In this document: in pieces, positions 53,712 through 62,022 of the stretch | How positions within the stretch are numbered: position 1 is the first letter of the stretch | How the letters are laid out: each line of letters begins with the position of its first letter | Assembly (NCBI GenBank): GCA_963837265.1 | Contig: CAWIMQ010000006.1 | Span: 310,001-374,000, forward strand | DNA from: DATBLE01 sp963837265 | GTDB taxonomy: Bacteria > Actinomycetota > Thermoleophilia > Gaiellales > Gaiellaceae | Length of the DNA stretch: 64,000 bases | Reading direction: 5' to 3' | Made by a program: the position numbers and the translations under genes | Notes under the pieces: model-generated | Database searches by the model: none | What the model was told of the DNA's origin: nothing | The model's input: only the letters and a program-made list of their open reading frames with translations

Positions 53712-55471
53712 CCCCGCAGGCTCCAGAGCTCGAGCGCCTCGCCCTCGAAGCCCTTCAGCGGAGCCTGCACGCTCTCGGCCGCCAGGGACAGCGCCGCCAC
53801 TTCCGGATCCTGGAGAACGGCGGCGGAGACGACCACGTCCGTGCCGGACGAGAGAGAGACGAGGCGGGCGGCGAGGTTCACCGTGGAGCCGAAGTAGTCG
53901 AGGACACCGTTCTGGCTGACCGCGATGCAGGAGCCGTAGTGGATGCCGGCCTTGAGAGCGAGCGGACGCTCGCCGAGAGCCTGCCGGGCGGCCTGCATCG
54001 CCCGGACCGCGGAGACTGGGCGCGTGAAGACGGCCATGATCGCGTCGCCCATCGCCTTGACGACGGCGCCTCCCTCCGCGGCCACCGCGTCCCGCAGCAG
54101 GTCGAGATGGTCGAGCACCGCGCCGAAGGCGGGTGCGTCGCCGACCTCCCGGTAGTAACGCGTCGAGCCCCTCAGGTCGGTGAAGCAGACCGCGAGGTTC
54201 CCGACCGAGATCGGCGCGCCCGGCCGCAGCGCCTCCGACGAGAAGAGGTCGCGGAAGAGCTGCAGGGTGGTCACCTCCGAGGCGGTCACTGCCCGGTCGC
54301 TCCACGCGGTGCGCTCGAGCAGCATCAACCGCTCCTCGGGTCGGCCGTTCACGAGCGTGACCGTCGCCTCCCCTGCCAGCGCCAGCGGGCCGGGCGGCCA
54401 GCCTGCCTCCTCCAGGCGCACGTCCGCCTCGGTGGCGCCGTCGCTCGAGACGACCACGGGCAGCATCCCCGGCAGCCCCAGCGCCCTGACCCGGTAGTTC
54501 CCCGCCTCCAGCCGCAGGGAGAGTGGGCGCCGGTCGCCGGGAGGGAGGAGCTGCTGGGCGACGACGTGCGGCGTGACCTGCGGCCCGGCGACGCAGAAGT
54601 CGAGCGCCGGGACCTCCCGGATCGCCGCGCACGGCCGGAAGACGACCTCGACCGAGCGGTCGAACTCGGCGCCGAACTCGATCTTGCACGTGTCGCAGTG
54701 GCGCGTACCGGCGACCCCGTCGAGCGACTCCGCCGCCGCGGCCGCCCCGCGGCAGAGCGGGCACAGGAGCTCCCAGCGAAGCTCGAGCAGTCCCGCGCGA
54801 GTCGCCTCGAGGCAGAGCTCGAGCACGTCACGGCGCTCCGCCTGCCACCGGTCGGCGAGCTCGTAGGGCCGGATCTTCGCGACACGGAGATCGTCGTCGT
54901 GCTCGACGAGAGCGCAGAGCCGATCGACCAGCTCGCGGCCGGCGCTCGCCGCCAGCGCCCCCCGGGCCGCCCGGATCCGCGCCGCCGCTCCGTCGGCCAC
55001 GCGGACGCCCGGCGGGGGGAGCGCCCGGGACAGGGCGGCGGCGGCGTCGTACGCACGAAAGACGCGCGCGAAGCGCCTACGGCCGACCAGGCCGATCCCG
55101 ACCGGGACGACGATCCGCCCGAGCAGGCGCCGCGGCAGCACCCTGATCTCGTACGTCAGGCGGGTTCCGCCCTGCTCGCGCGGAGCGAGGTCGAGGGTCG
55201 TGCTCATCCGGTCGACCGGCCCGCCGACATACCGGCGCTCGACGCCGAAGCGCCGGGGGCTCACCCAGCCGAAGGGCTCCTCCTGCCACTCCAGCGGCAC
55301 CCCGAACCGCGAGACCCGGAGACGGCGGCGGCCGTTCTCGCCGAGGCCGCGGCGCTCGACCGCCGGCAGCCCGGCGTCGCGGTTGAACCGGTTCGTGTCG
55401 GAGACGAGCGGCCAGAGCCGCTCGGGGCTCGACTCGAGGTCGAGCGCGAGGCGGTACAGACGCTCCTTCAG
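53708..55471 (-). CDS. SRPBCC - DUF5939-like zinc-ribbon - class III cyclase, CTG start
   Basis: 587 residues. Residues 1-150 look like a SRPBCC lipid-binding domain (LDLESSPERLWPLVSD), 160-400 match the DUF5939-type region with a zinc ribbon CPLC (237-240) and CDTC (259-262), and 420-587 are the cyclase catalytic domain with VCFTDLRGST (metal Asp432) and KAMGDAIM (472-479). No standard start exists in frame. CTG at 55471 shares CTGA with the membrane gene upstream. It probably makes cAMP in response to a bound ligand. Confidence 0.85.
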   Translation of the reverse strand: MKERLYRLALDLESSPERLWPLVSDTNRFNRDAGLPAVERRGLGENGRRRLRVSRFGVPLEWQEEPFGWVSPRRFGVERRYVGGPVDRMSTTLDLAPREQGGTRLTYEIRVLPRRLLGRIVVPVGIGLVGRRRFARVFRAYDAAAALSRALPPPGVRVADGAAARIRAARGALAASAGRELVDRLCALVEHDDDLRVAKIRPYELADRWQAERRDVLELCLEATRAGLLELRWELLCPLCRGAAAAAESLDGVAGTRHCDTCKIEFGAEFDRSVEVVFRPCAAIREVPALDFCVAGPQVTPHVVAQQLLPPGDRRPLSLRLEAGNYRVRALGLPGMLPVVVSSDGATEADVRLEEAGWPPGPLALAGEATVTLVNGRPEERLMLLERTAWSDRAVTASEVTTLQLFRDLFSSEALRPGAPISVGNLAVCFTDLRGSTRYYREVGDAPAFGAVLDHLDLLRDAVAAEGGAVVKAMGDAIMAVFTRPVSAVRAMQAARQALGERPLALKAGIHYGSCIAVSQNGVLDYFGSTVNLAARLVSLSSGTDVVVSAAVLQDPEVAALSLAAESVQAPLKGFEGEALELWSLRG

Positions 55472-55785
55472 GCGACCTGCGCCCGGACGTCGAACCGCTG
55501 CACGCCCGCCAGCACGAGGCCCAGCCAGACGAAGAGCACGGGATTGACGACGAAGCCGACCAGCACGGCGCCGGCGAGGAGGCCCGGGCTCTTCGGGTTC
55601 AGGATGACGAGGCGGCCGACATAGACGTAGACGAGCAGCGCGGCCGACAGGAACGCGAGGTAGGCGGCACCGCGCGACGAGTTGTGCAGGAACACGACGA
55701 ACGCGATCGAGTAGGCGACGCCGATGCCGCCGAGCGCGACCGCGCACAGGCCGGCAAAGCGCCCGAAGGCATCGCCGCCGGTCAT
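55468..55785 (-). CDS. Three-helix membrane protein coupled to the cyclase
   Basis: 105 residues with three or four hydrophobic segments (about 10-32, 40-60, 68-92) and very short loops. No known family. ATG at 55785. Its stop shares CTGA with the cyclase gene, which strongly ties the two together. It could anchor or sense for the cyclase, but that is inference. Confidence 0.75.
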   Translation of the reverse strand: MTGGDAFGRFAGLCAVALGGIGVAYSIAFVVFLHNSSRGAAYLAFLSAALLVYVYVGRLVILNPKSPGLLAGAVLVGFVVNPVLFVWLGLVLAGVQRFDVRAQVA

Positions 55786-55939
55786 CGGAGCCCGTCCATC
55801 AGCTCATCGTTCGCCAGCGTCCGCCGTCCGGTTCGTCCCCACGAGGCCGCGATTCTCTCGCTCGGGCCTCCTGAACGCAAGCCCTCCGGAGGCAATGGAC
55901 GCAGCCGTCCCGGGCCCGGGGGCGCCCGGCGCGCGCGGC

Positions 55940-55945
55940 TACAAT
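55940..55945 (+). promoter_or_regulatory. -10 box of the tRNA-Gln gene
   Basis: TACAAT in GCGGCTACAATGG, 14 bases before the mature tRNA. The tRNA-Glu promoter has the same GCGGCTACA context. Confidence 0.6.
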
Positions 55946-55959
55946 GGCCGCCGGCCCGT

Positions 55960-56030
55960 TGCGGGGTCGTCTAATGGTAGGACGCCTGACTCTGGATCAG
56001 GAAGTTGGGGTTCGAATCCCTGCCCCGCAG
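55960..56030 (+). tRNA. tRNA-Gln (anticodon CTG)
   Basis: A complete cloverleaf: acceptor TGCGGGG/CCCCGCA, D-arm with TAATGGTA, anticodon stem CCTGA/TCAGG with loop CTCTGGA (CTG at 55992-55994), and T-arm GGGGTTCGAATCCC. CCA is not encoded. The 3' 22 bases recur at 57698-57719. Confidence 0.95.
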
Positions 56031-56034
56031 CCTC
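56013..56034. repeat. tRNA-Gln 3'-end repeat, left copy (att-like)
   Basis: CGAATCCCTGCCCCGCAGCCTC here matches 57698-57719 at 21 of 22 positions. Only one C reads G in the second copy. Confidence 0.65.
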
Positions 56035-56036
56035 AG

Positions 56037-56060
56037 GAAGCCGCCGGAACCGGCGGCTTC
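56037..56060 (+). terminator. Terminator-like hairpin after tRNA-Gln
   Basis: GAAGCCGCCGG and CCGGCGGCTTC form a perfect 11-bp stem with an AA loop, followed by TCTGTTG. It sits seven bases after the tRNA. Confidence 0.7.
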
Positions 56061-56129
56061 TCTGTTGCCGCTACAGGCAGCAGGCCGGTCGCCGTCGAGC
56101 AGGCGGTCCTCGCTGCTCCTCACGCGCTG

Positions 56130-56135
56130 TAGGGT
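56130..56135 (+). promoter_or_regulatory. Putative -10 box of the acyl-CoA synthetase gene
   Basis: TAGGGT five bases before the ATC codon proposed as start. Confidence 0.35.
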
Positions 56136-56140
56136 GCGCC

Positions 56141-57676
56141 ATCGCCACCGCGGTCCATTTTTCGGCGCTGACTCCGCTCTCGTTCCTCGAGCGCTCGACG
56201 GCCGCGTTTCCCGATCGGGTCGCAGTGGTCGACGGCGACGGGAGGCTGAGCTGGGCCGAGTTTCGCGAGCGGGCGCGGCGGCTGGCGCGCGCGTTGCAGG
56301 CGCACGGGCTGGAGCACGGCGACCGCGTCGCGTTCCTCGCACCAAACGGTCACGAGCTGCTCGAGGCGCACTACGGCGTGCCCTGGTCGGGCGCGGTGCT
56401 GGTCGCGATCAACACGCGACTGATGCCGGACGAGATCGGCTACATCCTCGAGCAGTCGGGCGCGCGAATGCTGGTCGTCGACCCGTCCCTCGAGCACCTC
56501 GTCCCGGAAGGAGCCTCGGTCGAGATCTTCCGGTGCGGGGGATCGTACGAGGACTTCCTCGCCGGCGCGCCCGACGGCGAGCCCGAACCGCGTCTCGAGA
56601 CCGAGGACGACACGATCTCGATCAACTACACGAGCGGCACCACCGGCCGGCCGAAGGGCGTCATGTACACACATCGCGGCGCGTACCTGAACGCGCTCGC
56701 CGAGATGCACCACGCTCGGATCGACTCGCGCTCGACCTACCTCTGGACGCTGCCCATGTTCCACTGCAACGGCTGGTGCTTCACCTGGGGCGTGACCGCG
56801 GCGGGCGCGACCCACGTCTGCCTGCGCAAGCTCGACCCGGCGGCCGTCTGGCGGCTCTTCGACGATGCCGGGATCACCCACATGTGCGGCGCCCCCACCG
56901 TGCTCGTCATGCTCGGCGCGGACGACGCCGCCCACCCGCTCGGGCGGCCGGTCATGGTCACGACCGCCGGCGCACCGCCGCCGCCCGCCGTGATCGCGCG
57001 CACGGAGGCACTCGGCTTCTCGATCAATCACGTCTACGGGCTGACCGAGACCTACGGCCCGATCACGATCTGCGAGTGGAACCCTGCCTGGGACGGCCTC
57101 GACGTCGAGACACGGGCAAGGCTGAAGGCGCGCCAGGGCCTTCAACTCGTGACCGCGGACGCCGTACGGGTCGTCGATCCGCAGATGTGCGACGTGCCTG
57201 CCGACGGCGAGACGATGGGCGAGGTCGTCATGCGCGGGAACAACGTGATGAAGGGTTACTTTGCCGACAAGGCGGCGACGGGAGAGGTGTTCCGCGGCGG
57301 ATGGTTCCACTCGGGCGATCTCGCGGTCATGCACCCGGACGGTTACATCGAGATCCGCGATCGGGCGAAGGACCTCATCATCTCCGGCGGCGAGAACATC
57401 TCCACGGTCGAGGTCGAGCGCGTGCTCGTCTCACACCCCGCCGTGCTCGAGGCGGCGGTCGTCGCCGTACCGGACGAGAAGTGGGGCGAGCGGCCGAAGG
57501 CCTACGTCTCGCTGCGACCCGGTGCCGAGCTGAGCGAGGCGGACCTGATCGCCTACTCGCGCGAGACGCTGCCGGGATTCAAGGCACCGAGCTCGGTCGA
57601 GTTCGGCGAGCTGCCGAAGACCTCGACCGGGAAGGTCAAGAAGTACGAGCTGCGGGAGCGCGCCCGCAGTCACTGA
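56141..57676 (+). CDS. Acyl-CoA synthetase (AMP-forming), non-standard start codon
   Basis: Activates a fatty or other carboxylic acid with ATP and CoA. 511 residues, with YTSGTTGRPKGVMYTHRG (about 163-180), GLTETYGP, HSGDLAVMHPDGYIEIRDR and STGKVKKYEL near the end. No ATG, GTG or TTG lies in frame between the tRNA and the conserved LTPLSFLERS. An ATC at 56141, five bases after TAGGGT, gives the usual N-terminal length. CTG at 56168 is the alternative. A sequencing change from ATG is possible. The gene is flanked by the tRNA-Gln 3' repeat. Confidence 0.88.
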   Translation: MATAVHFSALTPLSFLERSTAAFPDRVAVVDGDGRLSWAEFRERARRLARALQAHGLEHGDRVAFLAPNGHELLEAHYGVPWSGAVLVAINTRLMPDEIGYILEQSGARMLVVDPSLEHLVPEGASVEIFRCGGSYEDFLAGAPDGEPEPRLETEDDTISINYTSGTTGRPKGVMYTHRGAYLNALAEMHHARIDSRSTYLWTLPMFHCNGWCFTWGVTAAGATHVCLRKLDPAAVWRLFDDAGITHMCGAPTVLVMLGADDAAHPLGRPVMVTTAGAPPPPAVIARTEALGFSINHVYGLTETYGPITICEWNPAWDGLDVETRARLKARQGLQLVTADAVRVVDPQMCDVPADGETMGEVVMRGNNVMKGYFADKAATGEVFRGGWFHSGDLAVMHPDGYIEIRDRAKDLIISGGENISTVEVERVLVSHPAVLEAAVVAVPDEKWGERPKAYVSLRPGAELSEADLIAYSRETLPGFKAPSSVEFGELPKTSTGKVKKYELRERARSH

Positions 57677-57697
57677 GCGCCCGGCGAGGACGTGACC

Positions 57698-57719
57698 CGA
57701 ATCCCTGCGCCGCAGCCTC
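57698..57719. repeat. tRNA-Gln 3'-end repeat, right copy (att-like)
   Basis: 21 of 22 bases identical to 56013-56034, in the same orientation, 1685 bases apart. It lies just after the acyl-CoA synthetase stop. Confidence 0.65.
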
Positions 57720-57727
57720 TCGCCACG

Positions 57728-57892
57728 ATGATCGGGCGGGGGTATCTCGAGCGCGGCCGGCCGGTGGTGGTGCTCGCGCGCTGGGCCGGTCCCGGCCCGC
57801 GAAACGTCCTGATCCGGCGGCACGACGGCAGCGTCGCCGTCCGACCGTTCCGCGGCCTTCGTCGCGCCGACCGCGGCGCCTCCGACGCGTAA
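57728..57892 (+). CDS. Small basic protein of unknown function
   Basis: 54 residues (MIGRGYLERGRPVVVLARW start), a beta-rich, Arg-rich protein with NVLIRRHDGSVAVRPFRGLR. ATG at 57728 directly follows the tRNA-like repeat. No family assigned. Codon pattern and compact form suggest a real gene, but there is no clear ribosome binding site. Confidence 0.5.
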   Translation: MIGRGYLERGRPVVVLARWAGPGPRNVLIRRHDGSVAVRPFRGLRRADRGASDA

Positions 57893-57907
57893 CCTCCTCG
57901 GTGGCTC

Positions 57908-58864
57908 GTGCACCGCATCATCGATGCTGCCGCCTCCTTCTTCCACCACCTCGCCGAGGTGCACTGGCTGGCGCTCGCGATCGGGCTCGGGTTCCACCTC
58001 GCGCGGCTGATCGTGCGCGTCCCGGCCTGGAGGAACATCCTGCGCGCGTCGTATCCCGGCGTCAGGATCCCGCGCCGGTCGGTGTTCGGCGCGTACCTCG
58101 CCGGGATCGGCGTCAACGCGGTGGTCCCGGCGCGGGGCGGCGACCTGCTCAAGCTCTACCTCGTACGGCACCGGGTGGAGGAGACGAGCTATCCAACCCT
58201 GGCGTCGACGCTGATCGTCGAGACCCTCTTCGACAGCGTCGTCGCGGGCGGCATCCTCGTGTGGGCGTTCGCAATCGGCGTCCTCCCGGGCCTGAACGTG
58301 ATCCCAGACCTTCCCCAGGTCGACTGGAGCTGGCCGCTCCGGCACGAGCGGGAGGCCGCGATCATCGGCGGGGTCTGGCTCGCCGTCCTGATCCTCCTCC
58401 TGATCGTCGCCGTGCGCCGGGTGCGCGAGTTCAAGCAGCGTGTCCGGCAGGGCTTCGCGATCCTCGGCGACCGCGGCCGCTTCGTCCGCCAGGTGGTCAC
58501 GTGGCAGTCGTCCTCGTGGATCTTCCGGTGCATGTCGGCCTACTTCTTCCTCCGCGCGTTCAGCGTCCCGGCCACCCTGCACAACGCCCTGCTCGTCCTC
58601 GCCGTGCAGAGCATCTCCACCCTCCTGCCCTTCACCCCGGGCGGCGTCGGCACGCAGCAGGGATTTCTCGTCTACGTCTTCAACCGGGCCGGCACCGGCA
58701 TCTCGGGCACGCTCCTGCTCAGCTTCAGCGTCGGGATGTACATCGCGACCACGGTCCTCAACGGCGTCGTCGGGTTCCTCGCGCTGTTCGCGATGCTGCG
58801 CACCTTCCGGTGGCGCCGGCTGGTGGTGCCGGACGAGGAAGAGGCGTATGCTCGCGGGCCGTGA
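57908..58864 (+). CDS. Flippase-like membrane protein (UPF0104 / LPG synthase transmembrane family)
   Basis: 318 residues with about seven or eight transmembrane helices. The family signature is kept: RIPRRSVFGAYLAGIGVNAVVPARGGDLLKLYL and the C-terminal LPFTPGGVGTQQGF. Members include MprF-type and AglD-type proteins that move or modify lipids. Its stop shares GTGA with the DUF4389 gene. Substrate unknown. Confidence 0.88.
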   Translation: MHRIIDAAASFFHHLAEVHWLALAIGLGFHLARLIVRVPAWRNILRASYPGVRIPRRSVFGAYLAGIGVNAVVPARGGDLLKLYLVRHRVEETSYPTLASTLIVETLFDSVVAGGILVWAFAIGVLPGLNVIPDLPQVDWSWPLRHEREAAIIGGVWLAVLILLLIVAVRRVREFKQRVRQGFAILGDRGRFVRQVVTWQSSSWIFRCMSAYFFLRAFSVPATLHNALLVLAVQSISTLLPFTPGGVGTQQGFLVYVFNRAGTGISGTLLLSFSVGMYIATTVLNGVVGFLALFAMLRTFRWRRLVVPDEEEAYARGP

Positions 58865-59505
58865 GCGAGCCTGCATCCCATCCGATCCGGCTGAACGTCA
58901 CCGACGACCTGCGGCGCTCGCGTGTGACGGTCTTCTTCCGCCTGCTGCTCGCGATCCCGCACCTGATCTGGCTGTACGCGTGGGGGTTCGTGGCCGTCCT
59001 CGTCGCGGTGCTGACGTGGTTGTGCGCGCTCGTGATCGGCAGGCCGCCGCGGCCTTTCCATCGGTTCCTCGGCGCGTTCGTGCGCCAGGGGACACACGTG
59101 TTTGCCTTCGTCACCCTGGTCGGGAACCCATTCCCGGGCTTTGTCGGCGAGCGCGGCAGCTACCCGATCGACCTCGAGACGCCGGTCGAGCCCGAGCACC
59201 AGAACCGCCTCGTCACCTTCTTCCGGATCATCCTCGCGATCCCGGCGCTCATGATCGGCAGCGCTCTCTGGACCGTGCTCGAGTACCTCGCGTTCCTCAG
59301 CTGGTGGGCGTCGCTCGCCCGCGGTCGGATGCCGGAAGGCTTGCGCGACCTCGGCGCATTCGCGCTTCGCTACCACGGCCAGACCAACGCCTACCTCTTC
59401 CTCCAGACGGCGAGATACCCCCACGCGAGCCCGCGGGCGGAGTTCGCCTCGCCCACACCCGCGACCGCGCCGCCGCCAGAGCCCAAGCCGGCCTCGAGCC
59501 CCTAG
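58861..59505 (+). CDS. DUF4389 membrane protein
   Basis: 214 residues with PIRLNVTDDLRRSRVTVFFRLLLAIPHLIWLY and a second similar half RLVTFFRIILAIPALMIG, the duplicated DUF4389 pattern, plus a Pro-rich C-terminus. Three or four membrane helices. GTG shares GTGA with the flippase-like gene. Function unknown. The two were probably translated together. Confidence 0.88.
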   Translation: MSEPASHPIRLNVTDDLRRSRVTVFFRLLLAIPHLIWLYAWGFVAVLVAVLTWLCALVIGRPPRPFHRFLGAFVRQGTHVFAFVTLVGNPFPGFVGERGSYPIDLETPVEPEHQNRLVTFFRIILAIPALMIGSALWTVLEYLAFLSWWASLARGRMPEGLRDLGAFALRYHGQTNAYLFLQTARYPHASPRAEFASPTPATAPPPEPKPASSP

Positions 59506-59519
59506 CGAGCGCGGGCGGC

Positions 59520-59525
59520 TACACT
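59520..59525 (+). promoter_or_regulatory. -10 box of the tRNA-Glu gene
   Basis: TACACT in GCGGCTACACTG, 13 bases before the tRNA. Confidence 0.55.
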
Positions 59526-59538
59526 GTCGCCTCGCCGC

Positions 59539-59611
59539 GGCGCATTCGTCTAGTGGCCCAGGACACCGCCCTCTCACGGCGGCGGCACGGGTTCGAATCC
59601 CGTATGCGCCT
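59539..59611 (+). tRNA. tRNA-Glu (anticodon CTC)
   Basis: Acceptor GGCGCAT/ATGCGCC, D-arm with CTAGTGGCCCAGG, anticodon stem CCGCC/GGCGG with loop CTCTCAC (CTC at 59573-59575) and T-arm ACGGGTTCGAATCCCGT. No encoded CCA. Confidence 0.95.
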
Positions 59612-59923
59612 CTTCACTCTGCCTGGGTGTACCGTCTTTTAGCTCGACCGTGCGGGTCGGCTGTGCCAGAGATGCCGGAATAGGCTCACCACGACTGGCC
59701 GACGCAGCGACAAGCCGCGGAGCGTATCCTCGGCTACCACGAGGACGGGCCCAACCTGGTCCGAGCGCGTCTACGCGCGCACTCAGGGTACGCGGGTCCA
59801 GGTGCCGGTGAAGTCAGCCGCCGCGGCGGGATCCGGCCCAGCCAGTCGAGCTCGGGCTTCCCAGCGCCCACCTCGCCGGTCGATCGAGAACGGGTCAAGG
59901 AAGCGCCCTCGCCGGCCGATCAG
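59612..59923. other. 312-base gap after tRNA-Glu
   Basis: No convincing gene. A TCTTTTAG stretch near 59633-59641 may end the tRNA transcript. The rest is GC-rich with no repeat of the tRNA 3' end found. Confidence 0.4.
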
Positions 59924-60994
59924 ATGGCTATGGCCTTGGACGCCATCAGCCGTCTCCCGGGTTCGCCCACTGCCCGCAGGGCCGGGCGCGCCGGAAAGAT
60001 CGTCGTCCTCACTTCGTCGTACCCACGCTACGAGGGCGACTACGCCGGCCGCTTCGTCGCCGACGCAGTGACGGAGCTTCGCCGACGAGGGTTCGATGTC
60101 GAAATCGTCAAGCCTCGGCTCGACTACGACGGCGGCGGCCTTGTCTCGACGCTGCGCCGCCGGCCCTGGAAGGCGCCGCTGCTGTTCCTTTCGCTCGTCC
60201 GCGAGGTGCGCCGGGCGGCGCGCGACGCAGATCTGGTGCACGCGCACTGGCTTGCGAGTGCTGCCATCGCACGCTTCAGCGGCAAGCGCTTCGTGGTGAC
60301 GCTGCACGGCACCGGCTCGGCCGGTGCCCTTTCCGACCTTGCACTCGCCCGGCGCGCGCCACGTCTCGTCCGCTTCCTGCTCCGCCCCGCATACGCGGTC
60401 ATCTGCTGCTCCGAGCTGCTCGCCGACACGATGCGAGCGATCGGCGTCGAGCAGGCCGCGTTCATCCCGTACGGCCTCACACTGCCCGAGACGATCGTGC
60501 GGGAGGGGGGAACGTCCTTCGTGCTCTACGCAGGCAGGCTCGCCGAGGAGAAGGGCATTCCGGAACTCGTGGAGGCGACCCGGGGGTTGCAGCTCGTCGT
60601 CGCCGGCGACGGTCCGCTCCGCAACCTCGTGCCCGGCGCGCTCGGGTTCGTCTCGCATGAGGAGCTCGAGCAACTCTACGACCGCGCCTCCATCGTAGTG
60701 CTGCCGTCTCACCGAGAAGGACTGCCGCTGTGCCTCCTCGAGGCGATGGCGCACGGACGGCCGGTGGTCGCCACGCCGGTAGGCGGCATCCCGCAGGTCA
60801 TCGAGGACGGACGCACTGGATGCCTTGTCCCGGTGGGCGACGCGAAGGCGCTCCGGGAGGCGCTCGAGCGGCTCCTCGCCGACCCGAAGCTTCGCGAGCG
60901 CATGGGTGTCGCCGCGCGCGAGCGAGTCGAGGAGCTTTGCTCGTGGGAGCGGGTGACCGAGCAGACGATCGCCGCCTACGGGCTGGCGGCCTGA
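59924..60994 (+). CDS. GT4-family glycosyltransferase
   Basis: 356 residues of GT-B fold. N-terminal domain: VVLTSSYPRYEGDYAGRFV and LVHAHWLASA; C-terminal domain: VLYAGRLAEEKGIPELVEA and the donor-binding HREGLPLCLLEAMAHGRPVVATPVGG. Likely transfers a hexose onto a lipid or polysaccharide. The ATG at 59924 may be too early by 20 residues. It converges with the methyltransferase, overlapping by 19 bases. Confidence 0.88.
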   Translation: MAMALDAISRLPGSPTARRAGRAGKIVVLTSSYPRYEGDYAGRFVADAVTELRRRGFDVEIVKPRLDYDGGGLVSTLRRRPWKAPLLFLSLVREVRRAARDADLVHAHWLASAAIARFSGKRFVVTLHGTGSAGALSDLALARRAPRLVRFLLRPAYAVICCSELLADTMRAIGVEQAAFIPYGLTLPETIVREGGTSFVLYAGRLAEEKGIPELVEATRGLQLVVAGDGPLRNLVPGALGFVSHEELEQLYDRASIVVLPSHREGLPLCLLEAMAHGRPVVATPVGGIPQVIEDGRTGCLVPVGDAKALREALERLLADPKLRERMGVAARERVEELCSWERVTEQTIAAYGLAA

Positions 60995-61710
60995 CTACGC
61001 GTCCAGGCGACGATTCCGTCTCCCCAGTACGGGAGCACGCCGTTGACGCGGCGAAGCAAGCTGCGCCCCGTGTTCGCCAGGTGTCCTCCAGTCCTCCCCC
61101 GCAGGTCGCCGCGCACCTGGCGGTGGGTCGGATTGTGGTAGTAGGCCATCCGTACGACATTCCAGCCAGAGTTCTCGCAGAGACGGCGGAGCGTCGCCGG
61201 GCTGTGCCAGGCCGTGTGGTCGGGGTGGACGAGCTCGCAGCCGGAGAGCGGCGCCACGAAGTTCAACAGCCGGTAGGCGTTCGGCGTCGTCAACACGAGT
61301 TCGTCGGCGAGCTCGTGCATCGCCCGCAGGAAGGCGCCCGGCGCGTCGAGGTGCTCGATCACCTCGGGCGCGACCACCACGTCGGCGCGCTCGAGCCCGA
61401 GCGCCCGAACGGCGGCCGCCGATTGTGCGTCGACCACGTAGGCTTCGTACCCCTCGGCGCGCGCAGCATCGACCCCGTGCACGTCGACGTCGAGCCCGAC
61501 GATCGACGCCGCCGTCCCCGCCAAGCGGGCGTGAAGCCAGACGCCCGCCGCGATCTTGGACGCCATCAGCTCGTCGACGAAGCCGACGTGAACAGCCTGC
61601 CTGCCGCGCACGACTTCGGTGAGCACGGCGTGCCGGTCTACCGGTCCCTCACGAGGCAGGCGACGCCGCCAGGTAATCCGCTGCTCGCGCTCGAAACCGA
61701 CTCCCGCCAC
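60976..61710 (-). CDS. SAM-dependent methyltransferase near a glycosyltransferase
   Basis: 244 residues from GTG at 61710. The SAM pocket reads VHVGFVDE followed by GLDVDVHGV, then VVVAPEVIEHLDAPGAFL and LTTPNAYRLLNFV. This is the Methyltransf_23-type pattern often seen in surface-polysaccharide clusters. The start is uncertain because no ribosome binding site is obvious. Confidence 0.8.
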   Translation of the reverse strand: MAGVGFEREQRITWRRRLPREGPVDRHAVLTEVVRGRQAVHVGFVDELMASKIAAGVWLHARLAGTAASIVGLDVDVHGVDAARAEGYEAYVVDAQSAAAVRALGLERADVVVAPEVIEHLDAPGAFLRAMHELADELVLTTPNAYRLLNFVAPLSGCELVHPDHTAWHSPATLRRLCENSGWNVVRMAYYHNPTHRQVRGDLRGRTGGHLANTGRSLLRRVNGVLPYWGDGIVAWTRSQAASP

Positions 61711-62022
61711 CCACCGGCATCGTGCCTGACGCTGGACTCCGCCGCGACCGGGTTCGCCTGGCACGCTCCTCCGCGAACCCACGTCGCACGTCCTGGCCCG
61801 CGAAGGTCTTCGTGGAGCTTCGCCGCTCTGACCTCGAGAGCTGTGAGCCGGACCGGTGTCCTCACCACCTCTGTCAGGTCGGCGGCGCGCTGGGATCGCC
61901 GTGATGGGCGCCATCGTCGCGGCCGCCGACGCGTCTCCGCGCGGCCCGCGCGCACCGCTGCTCGTCGGCAGGGAGCCGGCGCCGTCGCCGGACACGGCGC
62001 CCCGATCCACTAGAGTCGAATC
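61711..62022. other. 312-base gap before the SnoaL-like gene
   Basis: No gene recognised. A short inverted motif GGCGCCGTCGCCGGACACGGCGCC lies near 61979-62002. The -10 of the next gene is at 62011. Confidence 0.4.
62011..62016 (+). promoter_or_regulatory. Putative -10 box of the SnoaL-like gene
   Basis: TAGAGT six bases before the GTG at 62023. Confidence 0.5.

Noticed and set aside
53583..54764. Longer minus-strand frame including the 42-codon small gene
   Set aside because: Everything upstream of the GTGA overlap is out-of-frame reading of the cyclase gene. Only the last 42 codons are kept as a possible gene.
59783..60754. Long minus-strand frame opposite the GT4 glycosyltransferase
   Set aside because: Shadow of the real gene, with typical Arg/Glu/Gly-rich antisense composition.
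59936..61570. A 16-base match (CTTGGACGCCATCAGC) in two places
   Set aside because: One copy lies at the start of the GT4 gene and the other within the methyltransferase. No surrounding similarity, so probably chance in GC-rich DNA.
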